Assembly: GCA_002812745.2 (NCBI GenBank)
Contig: NCSJ02000145.1
Coordinates: 1-64,000, forward strand
Direction: 5' to 3'
DNA: 64,000 bases
DNA from: Scytalidium lignicola
Lineage: Eukaryota > Ascomycota > Leotiomycetes
Both the position numbers and the translations under genes were made by a program. This document shows positions 23,400 through 34,827 of the stretch, in pieces; the stretch's first letter is position 1; the number at the start of each line of letters is the position of its first letter. The notes under the pieces were generated by a model. The model saw only the letters and a list, made by a program, of their open reading frames with translations. It did not search any database and had not been told where the DNA came from.

Positions 23400-24800
23400 C
23401 TGAGGGCTACGAGACACCGCAACTCGAGAGCGCAACAGCCTCAGATAGAACCCCTGGAATCTACTGCGAGTCGTGTTCGAAACTGAGAGACCAATCATGA
23501 ACACTGTCGCACACTGCACTGAGTTCCCACGAGGCTCTTGAAGATCAGCAGGGATGAAGACCAGGTGTCTCTGAAACCCGTCACCACCTTAGACGTATCG
23601 TCGATTGACAAATACGTTACACTGAACCACAGATAGGGCCTCAATGAGACGGTAAAGCTTACCATGATGACACTGGGGAGATTTTTCCAGGCAGTTCCAT
23701 CCAAGGAAGTTCCCAGACCCTACGCCGAGGCGGCAGCTCTTGCACTTCGCTTGGAATTCATTATATGTGGATTGATTCCTTGGTAAGCCGCGCTTTCGCC
23801 CTTAAAGTAGTTAGTAGTTAGTAGGTACGTGTTTATCTGAGCGCAGTGCATCATTCAGGACTCGAAAGAAGATCTGGATTGAGAGATTGCTATGATGGAC
23901 GCAGTCTACGAAAGCGGGATATCTGAATATCGCCGCCACGTTTGCATCGAGCAATTCAGAGCCCCTGTTCTCGGATCGAGTTCACTCCTTAGTCTTACCA
24001 CACCGAGCTAGCCCATATCACCCAGAGCAAGCGTAGTCGATGTCGTTGGAGGTGTGAACAGGAGGCCGGCCTTGACTTTTGGACTGGAAGCAACGACGCT
24101 CGGCTCTTTGCTGCTCTTGATGACGAGGCACTCTACCACAGAGGGTGGGTCCTTCAAGAAAGGTGTCTCGCGACTCGGAATGTTAGCTTCACACGTTTGC
24201 AGGTGTTCTACGAGTGCTGTCAAGAGCTAAGTTGCGAGGTTTCTAACTCTTCTGAACGGGTCTATCGCAGTCGTGGATTCCAGTATAGTCGTCGTCGTAG
24301 CGACCTTCCATTCTGCATCGGTAGGCTTGGTCAGCTCGGCAGAAAACAATGCTGGCAGGCGTGGCAGAACCTTGTTAAGATGTACTTGAGCATAGGCCTG
24401 ACAAATACAGACGATAAATTGGTTACCATCTCAGGTCTTTCCCGGAAGTTCTATGGACAACTACACTCGGATTATTACGCCGGGCTGTGGAGCATGGATC
24501 TCCGATCAGGGCTAGGTTGGCAAACGGACGAGTTCAAACTACCTGCTGTTGCCGGAGCGGACTTAGAAAGGACGGCAGGTCAGTGGATGCTGGGAGATAT
24601 TGTCAACTCAGCCAGACCGGCAATGTATGGAGCCCCTACATTGCCATGGGCATCAATCGATAACCAGATCAAGTTTCAAGGATAAAGACTCCCGGCTTCA
24701 GCGTGGTGTTTTGATGTTGTCGAAGCCTACGCATGGACGTCTAGGGGCGATCGGTTTGGACTTATACTAGATGCCAAGCTATGAATCTATGGGTCCTTAA
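23400..24800 (+). pseudogene. HET-domain (heterokaryon incompatibility) protein, dead copy
   Basis: Intact HET proteins mediate non-self recognition and cell death between fungal strains. In frame pieces: HEHCRTLH then VPTRLLKIS near 23500-23540; KYVTLNHR.GLNETVKLT near 23608, the HET opening YVxLSHxWG with its Trp turned into TAG; RPYAEAAALALRL near 23715; then, frameshifted, an AMMDAVYES-like stretch and YLNIAATFASS near 23920. The longest open part, 24197-24685, has LWSMDLRSGLGWQ and YGAPTLPWASIDNQI, the YxAPSWSWASVDG block. EAYAWTSRGDRFG near 24728 is C-terminal. At least three frameshifts and four stops kill it. Confidence 0.75.
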
Positions 24801-25266
24801 TTCGCTACCCATGGGGAAGACACGAAAACAAGAGCGCTGGTGGAAATGATTTTGTGATTAGGCAGCAATCTCACATTTATTATATCCTGCGTCCACGTTT
24901 TTACTATTTCATCCCAGGGAAATCATCTACATAGTGTAAGAGGACTAGAAGGTATAGTAGCTATGACAATAGATCTATTATGCACGGGGCCGGATTTCTG
25001 ATAATATCAGTACCCCTTAGTTGGCTGGTGAGATGGGATAGTTAGCCCGTTCCTCACTGTTGAGTAAACCCTTAAGCTTAACAAATTATGAACGGTTTTA
25101 ATTTAATGCAGCCTCGGTCACTCTCGGGCACGAAGTAGAGCTCTTATCAGATATTATCGGCGCCCGTCTCCCTTGATGTAACCTTTAGTGGATACAAATT
25201 ATATTCAACAAGAACATGAGATAGTCGCTAGTATTGAGCTTCTCGGACAACCAATGGGTAAAAGAT
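24801..25266. other. Intergenic, convergent 3' ends
   Basis: Separates the 3' end of the HET pseudogene (plus) from the 3' end of the gene at 25267-26578 (minus). No repeat, RNA gene or conserved frame was recognised. Confidence 0.4.
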
Positions 25267-26578
25267 CTACGTAAATTGACGCTTAGTGAATGAAAGATGA
25301 TATCCCTCCTCCATGTCCAACTCTCTCTTGCGCTTAAGTGTAGGGCTGATTTCAAGCAACACAGTACTCTCCGAATCCTCAGAGTCACTAGACTCACTCT
25401 CCTCGGTTTCTCTTTCTTCATCTTTACCCCTATCTTTACTTTCACCAGCAACAACTGGAATTGGACCACTCTGTCTTTGGGATATTGTTGGTGGCACAGT
25501 CAGTTTCTCATCTTTCAGGTGATTGTACCTCCAATCAGCTTCGTAATTATTCCCTGCCAGGATATGCAAATACCATAGAGCAAGATTGACGGTCCAGGTT
25601 TGATGACTTCTCACGTCTCCTTCGAGACGGTTGGCCCAGGGAATGGAGATGTATTCCATCAACCCGTCGTGTATAAGTCGTTTTCGTAACAGTTTAGAGT
25701 CTTGCAAACCATTGACTGGATCAATGAGCCCCTGAGATTCAACGAACCAGGGAAAATGAAGTTTACCTACCAGGTTCTGTATCACGCGGTCTGACTCGGA
25801 AAATGAATGCTTCTTGGCATGTTAGGATACAGCCATAGCGACACATATGCTGTATACAGTAAGAATAGGCTTGTCTAACGGGCATCGCATAGTTGTGGTT
25901 GATTTTGCCCCTTTCCCACTCGCCAAATTCATTGATCAGCTCGAGTTCGACCATCAAGTCACTCCTCCACTTGTTAGCTGGTTTATATTCCTTTGGAAAT
26001 CTTTCTTGGCGAAAGGAGATAGAAGCAGAGTCGGGGCCAGAAAGTGGTGAGTCCCAAGGGATGGACCCGGAGTCTGGCTCCAGTCTTCGTGCCGATTGTT
26101 TTTTTGGATTTCTGGCTTGATTAGAACTTTTGCGTGGTGGTTGCGTTCGTATCTTTTCTACGGGTTGCTGCAGCTCGAAATCTTCCTGGGTAGGCGGAGG
26201 ATCCCCTCGATGCCAAATGGCCGGGTGGAAGTCATGCCGAATAGGTTCAAGAGCCGCCATAACAATTGCCTTGTTCCATTTATCAATCAAATCTTTTGTG
26301 TCACCCTCATCACGTATCACACAGTCAATATCTGGGTATATAGTAGGATAAGACGGAAGTTCTCTTCCTTCACGGTGTGCCTCTTGAAGGAGATGGCCTG
26401 CAAACGAAGCTTCCAAGATCTTAAAATTATCGAATTCCTCCCATCTTTTGAGTTGTTTCGGCCAGTACCAGTAGTTACCACGAGTGTTTGTTTTATTCCG
26501 AGTTGTTTCATGAGATACAGCCGGGTTTGGATGAGTAAGTAGCTCAAGTATCGACGTCGCTGCGCGCTTGTTCGGCAT
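25267..26578 (-). CDS. Uncharacterised fungal protein paired with an FTA2-like gene
   Basis: Two frames join through a likely 64-nt intron (25732-25795, GTCAGA..TCTCAG) to about 415 aa from ATG 26578 (MPNKRAATSI). The join is inferred; a frameshift is the alternative. The middle part has KWRSDLMVELELINEFGEWE then KINHNYAMPVRQAYSYCIQH, and later HDGLMEYISIPW and LALWYLHILAGNNYEADW. The Asp..Glu-x-Glu..Gln-Ala-x-x-Tyr spacing recalls nuclease-like regions of fungal kinase-associated proteins, but the full PD-(D/E)XK signature is not proven. The C-terminus is acidic (ESESSDSEDSES) then basic. There is no signal peptide or membrane segment. It is divergent from the gene at 27088, 509 bp away, so a shared promoter is likely. 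Confidence 0.6.
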
Positions 26579-27087
26579 AGTAATATAGGTCAAAACAAAA
26601 CAGGGGTAATGAGATTATCAACTTAGCAAATATAGATCTAATATGCTGTAGAATATAAAACAGAATTAAAATTTGTATAGCAATCAAGGCCACAAGACAC
26701 AGAGCTTAGATTTTGAAATATACCAGCCAAGTAAAGGGATAATCCTCACCTATTTAAGGAGCCAGATGCCGTGTAAGGCTCAGAGTCTGGAGGGTCATTA
26801 GATTACAGAACTGAGAGTCATACACGGGTTATCTTGCATATGTATGTATGTATGTTGGTTATGCTCATGCAGCATTGAAGCTGTGGTTGGCTACATCTAG
26901 GCCTCGTGTACCCCGCTATTGCATCCACCTGGTGTATTAAACAAACCCGAGCTGCCGCATACAGGGGGCGGCCTCAAACCAGATAACCACCCAACTACCG
27001 TATAATAAAGAGGTCAAGGGAGGATAGAGGCGTTAGTATCAACATATCGCTAGTTTTGAATAAGCCGTAGGTGTCGCCTGTCTCAGC

Positions 27088-27987
27088 ATGCCAAAACGAC
27101 ATCGTCTCAAATTAATCCCCAAGGAGCTGCCACTATGCAAAGGCCCAAAGCTTCACTTGTTCCAGTATCACAATTCACATATTCAATGGCAGGAGAGGCT
27201 TGGTGATGACCAAGATGATGATACATCAACAGAAGGCTACGTTTTCCGCGTCAAGATCAATGATAAAGAATATGCAATCAAAGTTGTAAGCGGACAGTGG
27301 TAAATATTCTTTATTTACAGATTATCATAAACTGAAAAGTTATGACTGTTTTAGTTTAAGTTTTACAACCCCATGAGCAGCGAGTACTTCTGGGGACCTT
27401 TGTTAGGCGAAGACACTCCCTTAGATGAAGCTGCATACTATACAGATCCATTCTACGCGGAATGCCGAGCCTATGGTAGAATTAATGAAGCCATCAAGCG
27501 AAAGGAGCTAAGACCAGACATTGTAATCCCTTGTCATGGTTTCTTATTCTTGCAGAAGAGAGACGAGAAAATCCTCAACGAGCGCAACGTTAATTTCGAG
27601 TTAGACAAGGCCTACTTAGAGTATCAGCGGAAGTCACCAGGGGGATGCAGAGCTAGAGCCATTGTGAAAGACCTTGCGTCTTCAGAAACTGGTGTTAATG
27701 AAAAGAGCTTGAGAAAGATTCTTCGTGATATCACCATGCTGAATAGACAGCAGATATATAATATGGATATTCGATTAGATAATTATAGGGACGGACAAAT
27801 TGTGGATTTTGGCTCGTCATGGACGGAACCCCATAGTCTTCTAAATGCGTTGGATGATAGGGAAGCTTATGATTCGAAGTTGGCAGATCGGGTTATGTTT
27901 GATCAGATGGTCAGAGATGAAGATATCCCTAACCCAAAGAACATTTTGGCGATGCATCGTATGACACTACGATCGCAGAACGTATAA
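27088..27987 (+). CDS. FTA2-like / protein-kinase-like protein
   Basis: Two exons (27088-27285 and 27355-27987) encode about 276 aa. The N-terminus LPLCKGPKLHLFQYH, a glycine-rich-loop position and YAIKVFKFYNP fit the opening of kinase-like proteins annotated as Sim4-complex subunit FTA2 in fungi; the Lys in AIKV is at the ATP-anchoring position. INEAIKRK, GCRARAIVKDL, then YNMDIRLDNYRDGQIVDFGS give a catalytic-loop-like D..N and a DFG-like DFGS. Fungi have many FTA2-like paralogues with no known kinetochore role, so a kinetochore job should not be assumed. The intron was chosen because it restores AIKV-FKFYNP. Confidence 0.7.
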
Positions 27988-29185
27988 TGGTGGCTCCATG
28001 TTGTAGCCGCTTCCATGGGCTTGTATTAATAATACCTATTCCGTCTAGGATTTACATTCAAAGAAAGAGAGGTCAATATATGCTGTAACATATCTGCGTA
28101 GCTATATTCCCTGAGACTTGTTCGCAATCGTGACGTCCAACACAAGAAATTCCAAGCAAGGTGTTACATCTTGCCGGCACAAGGGGAAATATCAATTACT
28201 GTTGACTCAGTTCTTACTCGGGGTTTCAGGATCAGCTTTGTAGAGAGATTAACTGCTGTTACTGTGTGACGGATGATAACATCGGTATCTATCGATTCAT
28301 AGTGATCTTTTGACAACCTAATCCGTTGAAGGTGTATACCGTCTTCTATAAAAGTACGCCAAGCTTGGGTCGGGACGCGTCAAAAGTGCTAGTACGAGGG
28401 ACTTGAGTGTATCCCGACGAAGCTCAGTTTAGTTACTCGTGAGGAAACTCTATCAGAGAAATCTTTTATTATCCACAGTATAGTGTTTTGTACTAAATGC
28501 TTAGAGTCATAAAACGGCGAAACTAGCTAACCATGTTAGTAAAGGCATTCTGGCCTCGGTAATCGCCGTACCTCTTCAAAACCTACGGCCAAGCCGAGAG
28601 ACTACGAAGTCCCGCAAAATAATAAAACTCCTAGAGAAGAAGCCCACAGTCAAGGCGAGTATGCGTCAACAGTGGGACAATTAACGAGAATGGGGTATCT
28701 ATCACCAAACACACCTCACAAGGTGGGAGAAATACCCAGAACGCTTAAAAAACCCTCTCTCGATATATCCTCTCAAAGGTAAATAGAAATTATAATAAAT
28801 TCTCTTCGGATTTGCAAATTTACGTCTTATAGGTAATATAAGTACCCCTGGAGTTTAAAACAATACTCTTTTCTGAGCCTCTCATTCTGCGCCTGCTTAT
28901 CAGACGTCAATCAACCAAGACACTGCACTCTACACTGTTAACCAATGACAATAACAATTTGCAACATATGTGGCGTATGACATAACCATCATTATCGGTG
29001 GGGTTGATGAATTGCTCGGCGTTAACAAGTGCAGCTTAAATGCGATGGCCCTTCGATCCTCCCTATATATACCCCACAGCGAGACAAGATGCCAGCTCCC
29101 ACTTATCAATTCTCAATTCAGAATTTCTACCCATCTCTGTAGGCCGTATATCCCAAATTTCAGTGAAAACCATTGAATCGGACTC
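27988..29185. other. Intergenic, promoter side of the aldo/keto reductase
   Basis: About 1.2 kb with no frame over 70 codons that resembles a protein. No inverted repeat or RNA gene recognised. The last few hundred bases are the expected promoter and 5' leader of the gene at 29186. Confidence 0.4.
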
Positions 29186-30377
29186 ATGGCGCCACAATAC
29201 CCTCAACGCAAGCTCGGCAACGACCTTGTCTCGGCTATAGGACTAGGTTGCATGGGCATGAGCTTTGCCTATACCAGCTATGGAGGTTATAATGACGAGG
29301 AATCATTAAAGTTGTTAACCAAAGCAGCAGACCTGGGCATTAATTTCTGGGATACGAGGTAAGAGTGTACTTCGAGTTACCTTTCACTGTAGGTCTTCGG
29401 AAAGATCATCAAGCTCATAAATACCTTTTCTTTCACAGCGATGTCTACGGACCTTTCACCAACGAGAAACTCATTGGTCGATGGTTCAAGGAGACCGGCC
29501 GCCGAGATGAGATCTTCCTGGCCACAAAGTTTGGCAACTTGAGGACGGCAGATGGCAAGCCCGCCGTCGACGGACGGCCCGAGTACGTCAAGCAAGCCTG
29601 CAAGGCGAGCCTGGAGCGTCTGCAAACTGACCGTATCGATCTTTACTATCAGCACCGGGTTGATCCGACGGTACCTATCGAAAAGACGGTTCAGGCCATG
29701 GCGGAGCTGAAAGCAGAGGGCAAGATTCGCTATCTGGGCTTGTCAGAGTGCTCCACAACAACGCTTAGACGAGCGCACAAAACCCATCCGATCGCAGCCG
29801 CGCAGATGGAGTTTTCGCCCTTTGCGCTTGACATTGAATCCGAACAGACCGGATTCCTTAAGGCGGCCCGAGAGCTAGGTGTCAAGATCGTCGCGTACTC
29901 GCCACTTGGCCGCGGATTTCTGACTGGCACGATCAGGAGCAGAAGTGATCTCGACAAGACAGATAACCGGTTTCAGCATCCGCGTTTCTCGGAGGAGAAC
30001 TTTGCTGATAACCTTAAGCTGGTTGACGACCTGGCAGCGATTGCAAAAGAGAAGGGCTGCACACCAGGTCAGTTATCTCTAGCGTGGGTCCTGGCGCAGG
30101 GAGAAGGTTAGTTTTGCTATTCAACCCATTGTCCTATTCATATATATACTAGTACAGTATTTGCTGACATCCTGGAGATTTCATCCCCATTCCTGGCACT
30201 AAACGAATCAAGTATATGGAGGAGAATATCCAAGCCATCAATGTTTCGTTTTCGAAGGAGGATGAGGCAAAAGTCAGAAAGGCTATTGAGAGCGTGGGAG
30301 GGATGAAAGGCGCGCGGTATCCTCCGGCAATGATGGAAAAATGCTTTGGAGATACTATTGAGCTCGGAAGTGCTTAG
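29186..30377 (+). CDS. Aldo/keto reductase
   Basis: NADPH-dependent reductase of carbonyl compounds, cytosolic (no targeting peptide). Three exons (29186-29358, 29439-30106, 30178-30377) join in frame to 346 aa, the usual family length. The start MAPQYPQRKLG leads to AIGLGCMGMSF, typical of the yeast/bacterial YakC-like group. Catalytic residues are visible: Asp in FWDTSDVYG with Tyr four residues on, Lys in LATKFG, His in YYQHRVDP. The C-terminal IPIPGTKR matches the cofactor-binding loop. It lies 1 kb upstream of the isopropylmalate dehydrogenase gene on the same strand and may reduce a branched carbonyl product of the neighbouring genes; that role is inferred from position only. Confidence 0.88.
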
Positions 30378-31399
30378 ATGAAGAACAAGCTCTCGGCGTA
30401 TCCCCGTAGCTTAAGGGGGCCAAGCCAAGGTTAGGCAAGATATTGCACACGACCATCACAAACACAAACACGTGTTTCGCATCAACCAATACTCCAAGCT
30501 TTCCAGGTTAACAGGTGAATTGGCTACGGCAGCTTTTATCTGTCAAGGAGACGTGCAACAGGCTTTACTGCGGGGGTCCATGGGTCAGCTAGAGGTTCCG
30601 CAAGACGAGAACAAAATAACCAACTATATAAACTATACTGCTTTTAGAATACAGAATTTCCACAAGGTCAAAACCGACATTTTGCATTTCTACCAATATA
30701 TACAAATTATCATAAAAGTGTGAGAATATCAAATATTGGTTAACAAGTACTCTAAAAACAGCACCAAGAACACTGAGACTTAGTAGGCTATTAACCATGA
30801 TGTTTTTAGACCAAAAATAAAATTAATGTTGGAGAAATCTACTGCTATAAATATAATAATATGATTTTGGATATGTACACGTGGGAAACAGCGATTCGCT
30901 AGGACGAATGGACCTCGTAGATATCTGGGACTATGTTAACATAGATATACTGCTGTACGAAAGGTTTGTCGTGTTCTGTCATAATATCAAATCTTTATAT
31001 AGTATTCATAACTTTGTTGCATATTATAAATACGTCATACCAAAGGGATCGGGAATTCCCGAGATATCCGAAACCGGAATGGTGTATTATGTGTGTCTGA
31101 TCTGTGGAGCGCAGGAGAGGACGACATCGGAGGGTGTATGTTGGGGTAATACTGAGATAATTACTATGTAGTTGGGGATAAACCGTGGGGATTCTCAAAT
31201 CACGCCTGTACCCGCAGCTCTTATTCCCCACACCTTACTACCGCCCGTTTGATCATGCTTATCGAGAATAGCTACGATCTCAGAAATATAACTCCCTACT
31301 AATCTCCACTCCGTCCTGTGATAATATCATCTTATTGAAGTGAAAAAAAAAATTTAACTGCTTAACCAAAAATAACGTTTCACCTCACCTTCACCTAAA
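30378..31399. other. Intergenic between aldo/keto reductase and IPMDH genes
   Basis: Moderately AT-rich. Open frames at 30472-30723 and 30881-31171 (plus) and 30995-31231 (minus) show no known domain and compete with each other, so I do not call genes. It carries the CCG-N4-CGG site listed separately and the perfect palindrome GGGAATTCCC at 31051-31060. Confidence 0.4.
31068..31077. promoter_or_regulatory. CCG-N4-CGG motif upstream of IPMDH (Leu3-type site candidate)
   Basis: CCGAAACCGG, about 320 bp before the IPMDH start. Leu3-type Zn2Cys6 regulators of leucine genes bind CCG-N4-CGG. The match is to the six fixed bases only. Confidence 0.35.
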
Positions 31400-32793
<1,394 letters not shown>

Positions 32794-33274
32794 ATTGCCA
32801 AATAAAAAAGAGAAACTAGACCGAGAAGAAAAAACTCGCTGTATGAAGGCACCTCTGAAGAATAGTTAATAGAGTTATGTGGCCAATATTCCTATGACCA
32901 TGTGCAAATTTCGAATGTTTTATAATCTATTTTGAGTAATAGCAATATCATACAGCACGGTTGGTGGCAATCACTATTGCAAACAATTTCTAATTATAAT
33001 GAGAATCACATCAAAGGTGCGATTGCTAGACTCCGCAATGCTGGAAAAGACTGGAATAAATGATAACTATTTGACCCGACCAGGAAGCTTCCATCCAACT
33101 TTGCTGAAATTGGAACCCATTTCAATAATCAGCGGTTTACCCTGATAAGCTCAGACCTATTACTCACTGCTCCCTTCGGGAATAATATAATTTTCAAGTG
33201 CTGCAGCAACTGAACATACTTTCCAAAGCTATCGAATTTCCAAGACAAAGATCTCAGGACCGATAGGCCATCCG
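32794..33274. other. Intergenic, convergent
   Basis: Lies between the IPMDH 3' end (plus) and the regulator remnant (minus). Nothing conserved recognised. Confidence 0.4.
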
Positions 33275-34330
33275 TTAGAGCTCTGTAAACTTCTGCAGAA
33301 CTTCCACCCGACTCTGCTGTCCAGTTTGCGTGAGGGCGTGCACAAATAATTTTGATATAACAGAGTGGAAGATTCCATATCCAGAAATCCAAGGAAGGCA
33401 GGTAATCCAGATGATGGTATGAAACATGCATGCACGAAAGATCAGCTTAGTGGAGGTTTTGGGCACACTGCTAAGCTGAGACTGGAGACTAGAAAGCTCC
33501 TGTATTTCTTCTGCTGCTAGAGCGCCGAGTTAGATTTTAAATCTGAGATTCGATAAGCCCAGCTATACAAAAATTGCGGACTTGGCTCTAGATATGCCCC
33601 CTTTTCGGGTAACTGATCATGTTATTTATCAAATTATAGAATAATGTAGATTGTATAGACCTACATCGGTACTGATATCAAAGTTTTGTATGCCAAACGG
33701 TCTGCCAAGTGCAAGACATATCCAGCTTTAAGGCAGTCAGATGGAGCAGGCTGGGGACGCATGACTTTCTTACCGGTCTAAGACATAAGCACACCAGAAG
33801 GTTGTTCGTCGCTGCTCAAGCTCAGCGGGGCCGGACTTTCCATTTACTTGCAAAGATAGTTCATGCTGAAGGCCGAGAGTGATGCAAACTCTAATCGCAA
33901 ATCCTCGTAGGTGCCATGAACTACCTCCACTCGAGTGAAGCAATGAATATACAATAAAGAGGAGGATAAGTCGGACGGTATCTAGGCTTTCTTCTAAGAA
34001 TTCCTTATCAATGCATTCCAATGCGGATGTAAAGAAATGCCCGGAGTGATAGACGTCTTGGAAATTTGATATGGTTGGTAAGCATGCCCCAATCGCCAAG
34101 ACTATATGCAAGATAAATCGGTCAGTTGTCTGGATATAGCTGTTTGAGAAGAGAAGTTCGAAAGTTTGGCGCACTGTTTCTTCTTCCAAAAATGGAAGAG
34201 TTGGTTGAATACATTCAAAGTAATGATCAAGATGAGTTTTAAGGGCATTCTGAGTACATGGCACTGGATCAGGATATATGGCATCGTCATCACATCTTGA
34301 TCTCAGCCAGGGGGAGCAGCCTGCTGCTCA
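33275..34330 (-). pseudogene. Fungal_trans regulator, lacking a visible DNA-binding domain
   Basis: Open frame 33770-34264 carries the start of a fungal-specific transcription factor domain: HYFECIQPTLPFL, HIVLAIGACLP, LHSSGGSSWHLRGFAIRVCI and TTFWCAYVLDR. Splicing at GTAAGA to an acceptor near 33716 continues with WICLALGRPFGIQNFDIST, the LGRPFGIQD-x-DID block of the domain, so the match extends over two exons. Further exons to 33275 are weak and need an extra intron across a TAG. No Zn2Cys6 or C2H2 motif is found upstream; in-frame TGA stops lie before the domain. It is either a truncated regulator or one whose N-terminal exon I cannot see. Confidence 0.5.
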
Positions 34331-34827
34331 TCTACACAAACCTTTCTGAACCCCAACAACTACATGGCATGGGACTTCCCATTCAGCATCCCGCCTGCGA
34401 ATAACTTGATCATGTTCGATGAAGATTCCAATGGCATCTTCGGTTATGATTTCCAAGATTTTAGTTGGGTTTGGAGTATGGCAGCCACCATGCTTGAGTG
34501 CTAGCTAAATGTTATGTACTTGCGAATGAAAAATAGGGTGATGCATTAAAAATAAATCTTCTAGTACTAAAGACCTCCCTCTTTAGACATGATAGAGTGA
34601 GTGTTGCAGATATTAAATAGTCCACAAAGTTTTGATTTTCCAAAAACCTGGTTTAAATAGCCATAAAGTCCTACAGTCTGTTTAATAACTATAGTAGGTA
34701 CATAGGCTATATGCTACTACGTGATGAAAAGCTGCCTACAACTTTCTAATTTAAATATTTTGTGCGTAGTCACTGAGAAATATCAATTTTGGTAAATGCT
34801 GCACTCTCGCATATTTCGCTCTCGTCC
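34331..34827. other. Intergenic between regulator remnant and acetolactate synthase
   Basis: A plus-strand open piece ends with TAG at about 34503 (text: YMAWDFPFSIPPANNLIMFD). It looks protein-like but I cannot assign it. The rest is AT-rich with no signal. Confidence 0.3.

Noticed and set aside
30472..30723. 83-codon plus frame that resembles a fragment of a retroelement RT (LTGELATAAFICQGDVQQAL)
   Set aside because: Too short and without the catalytic box; no LTR or other element part nearby.
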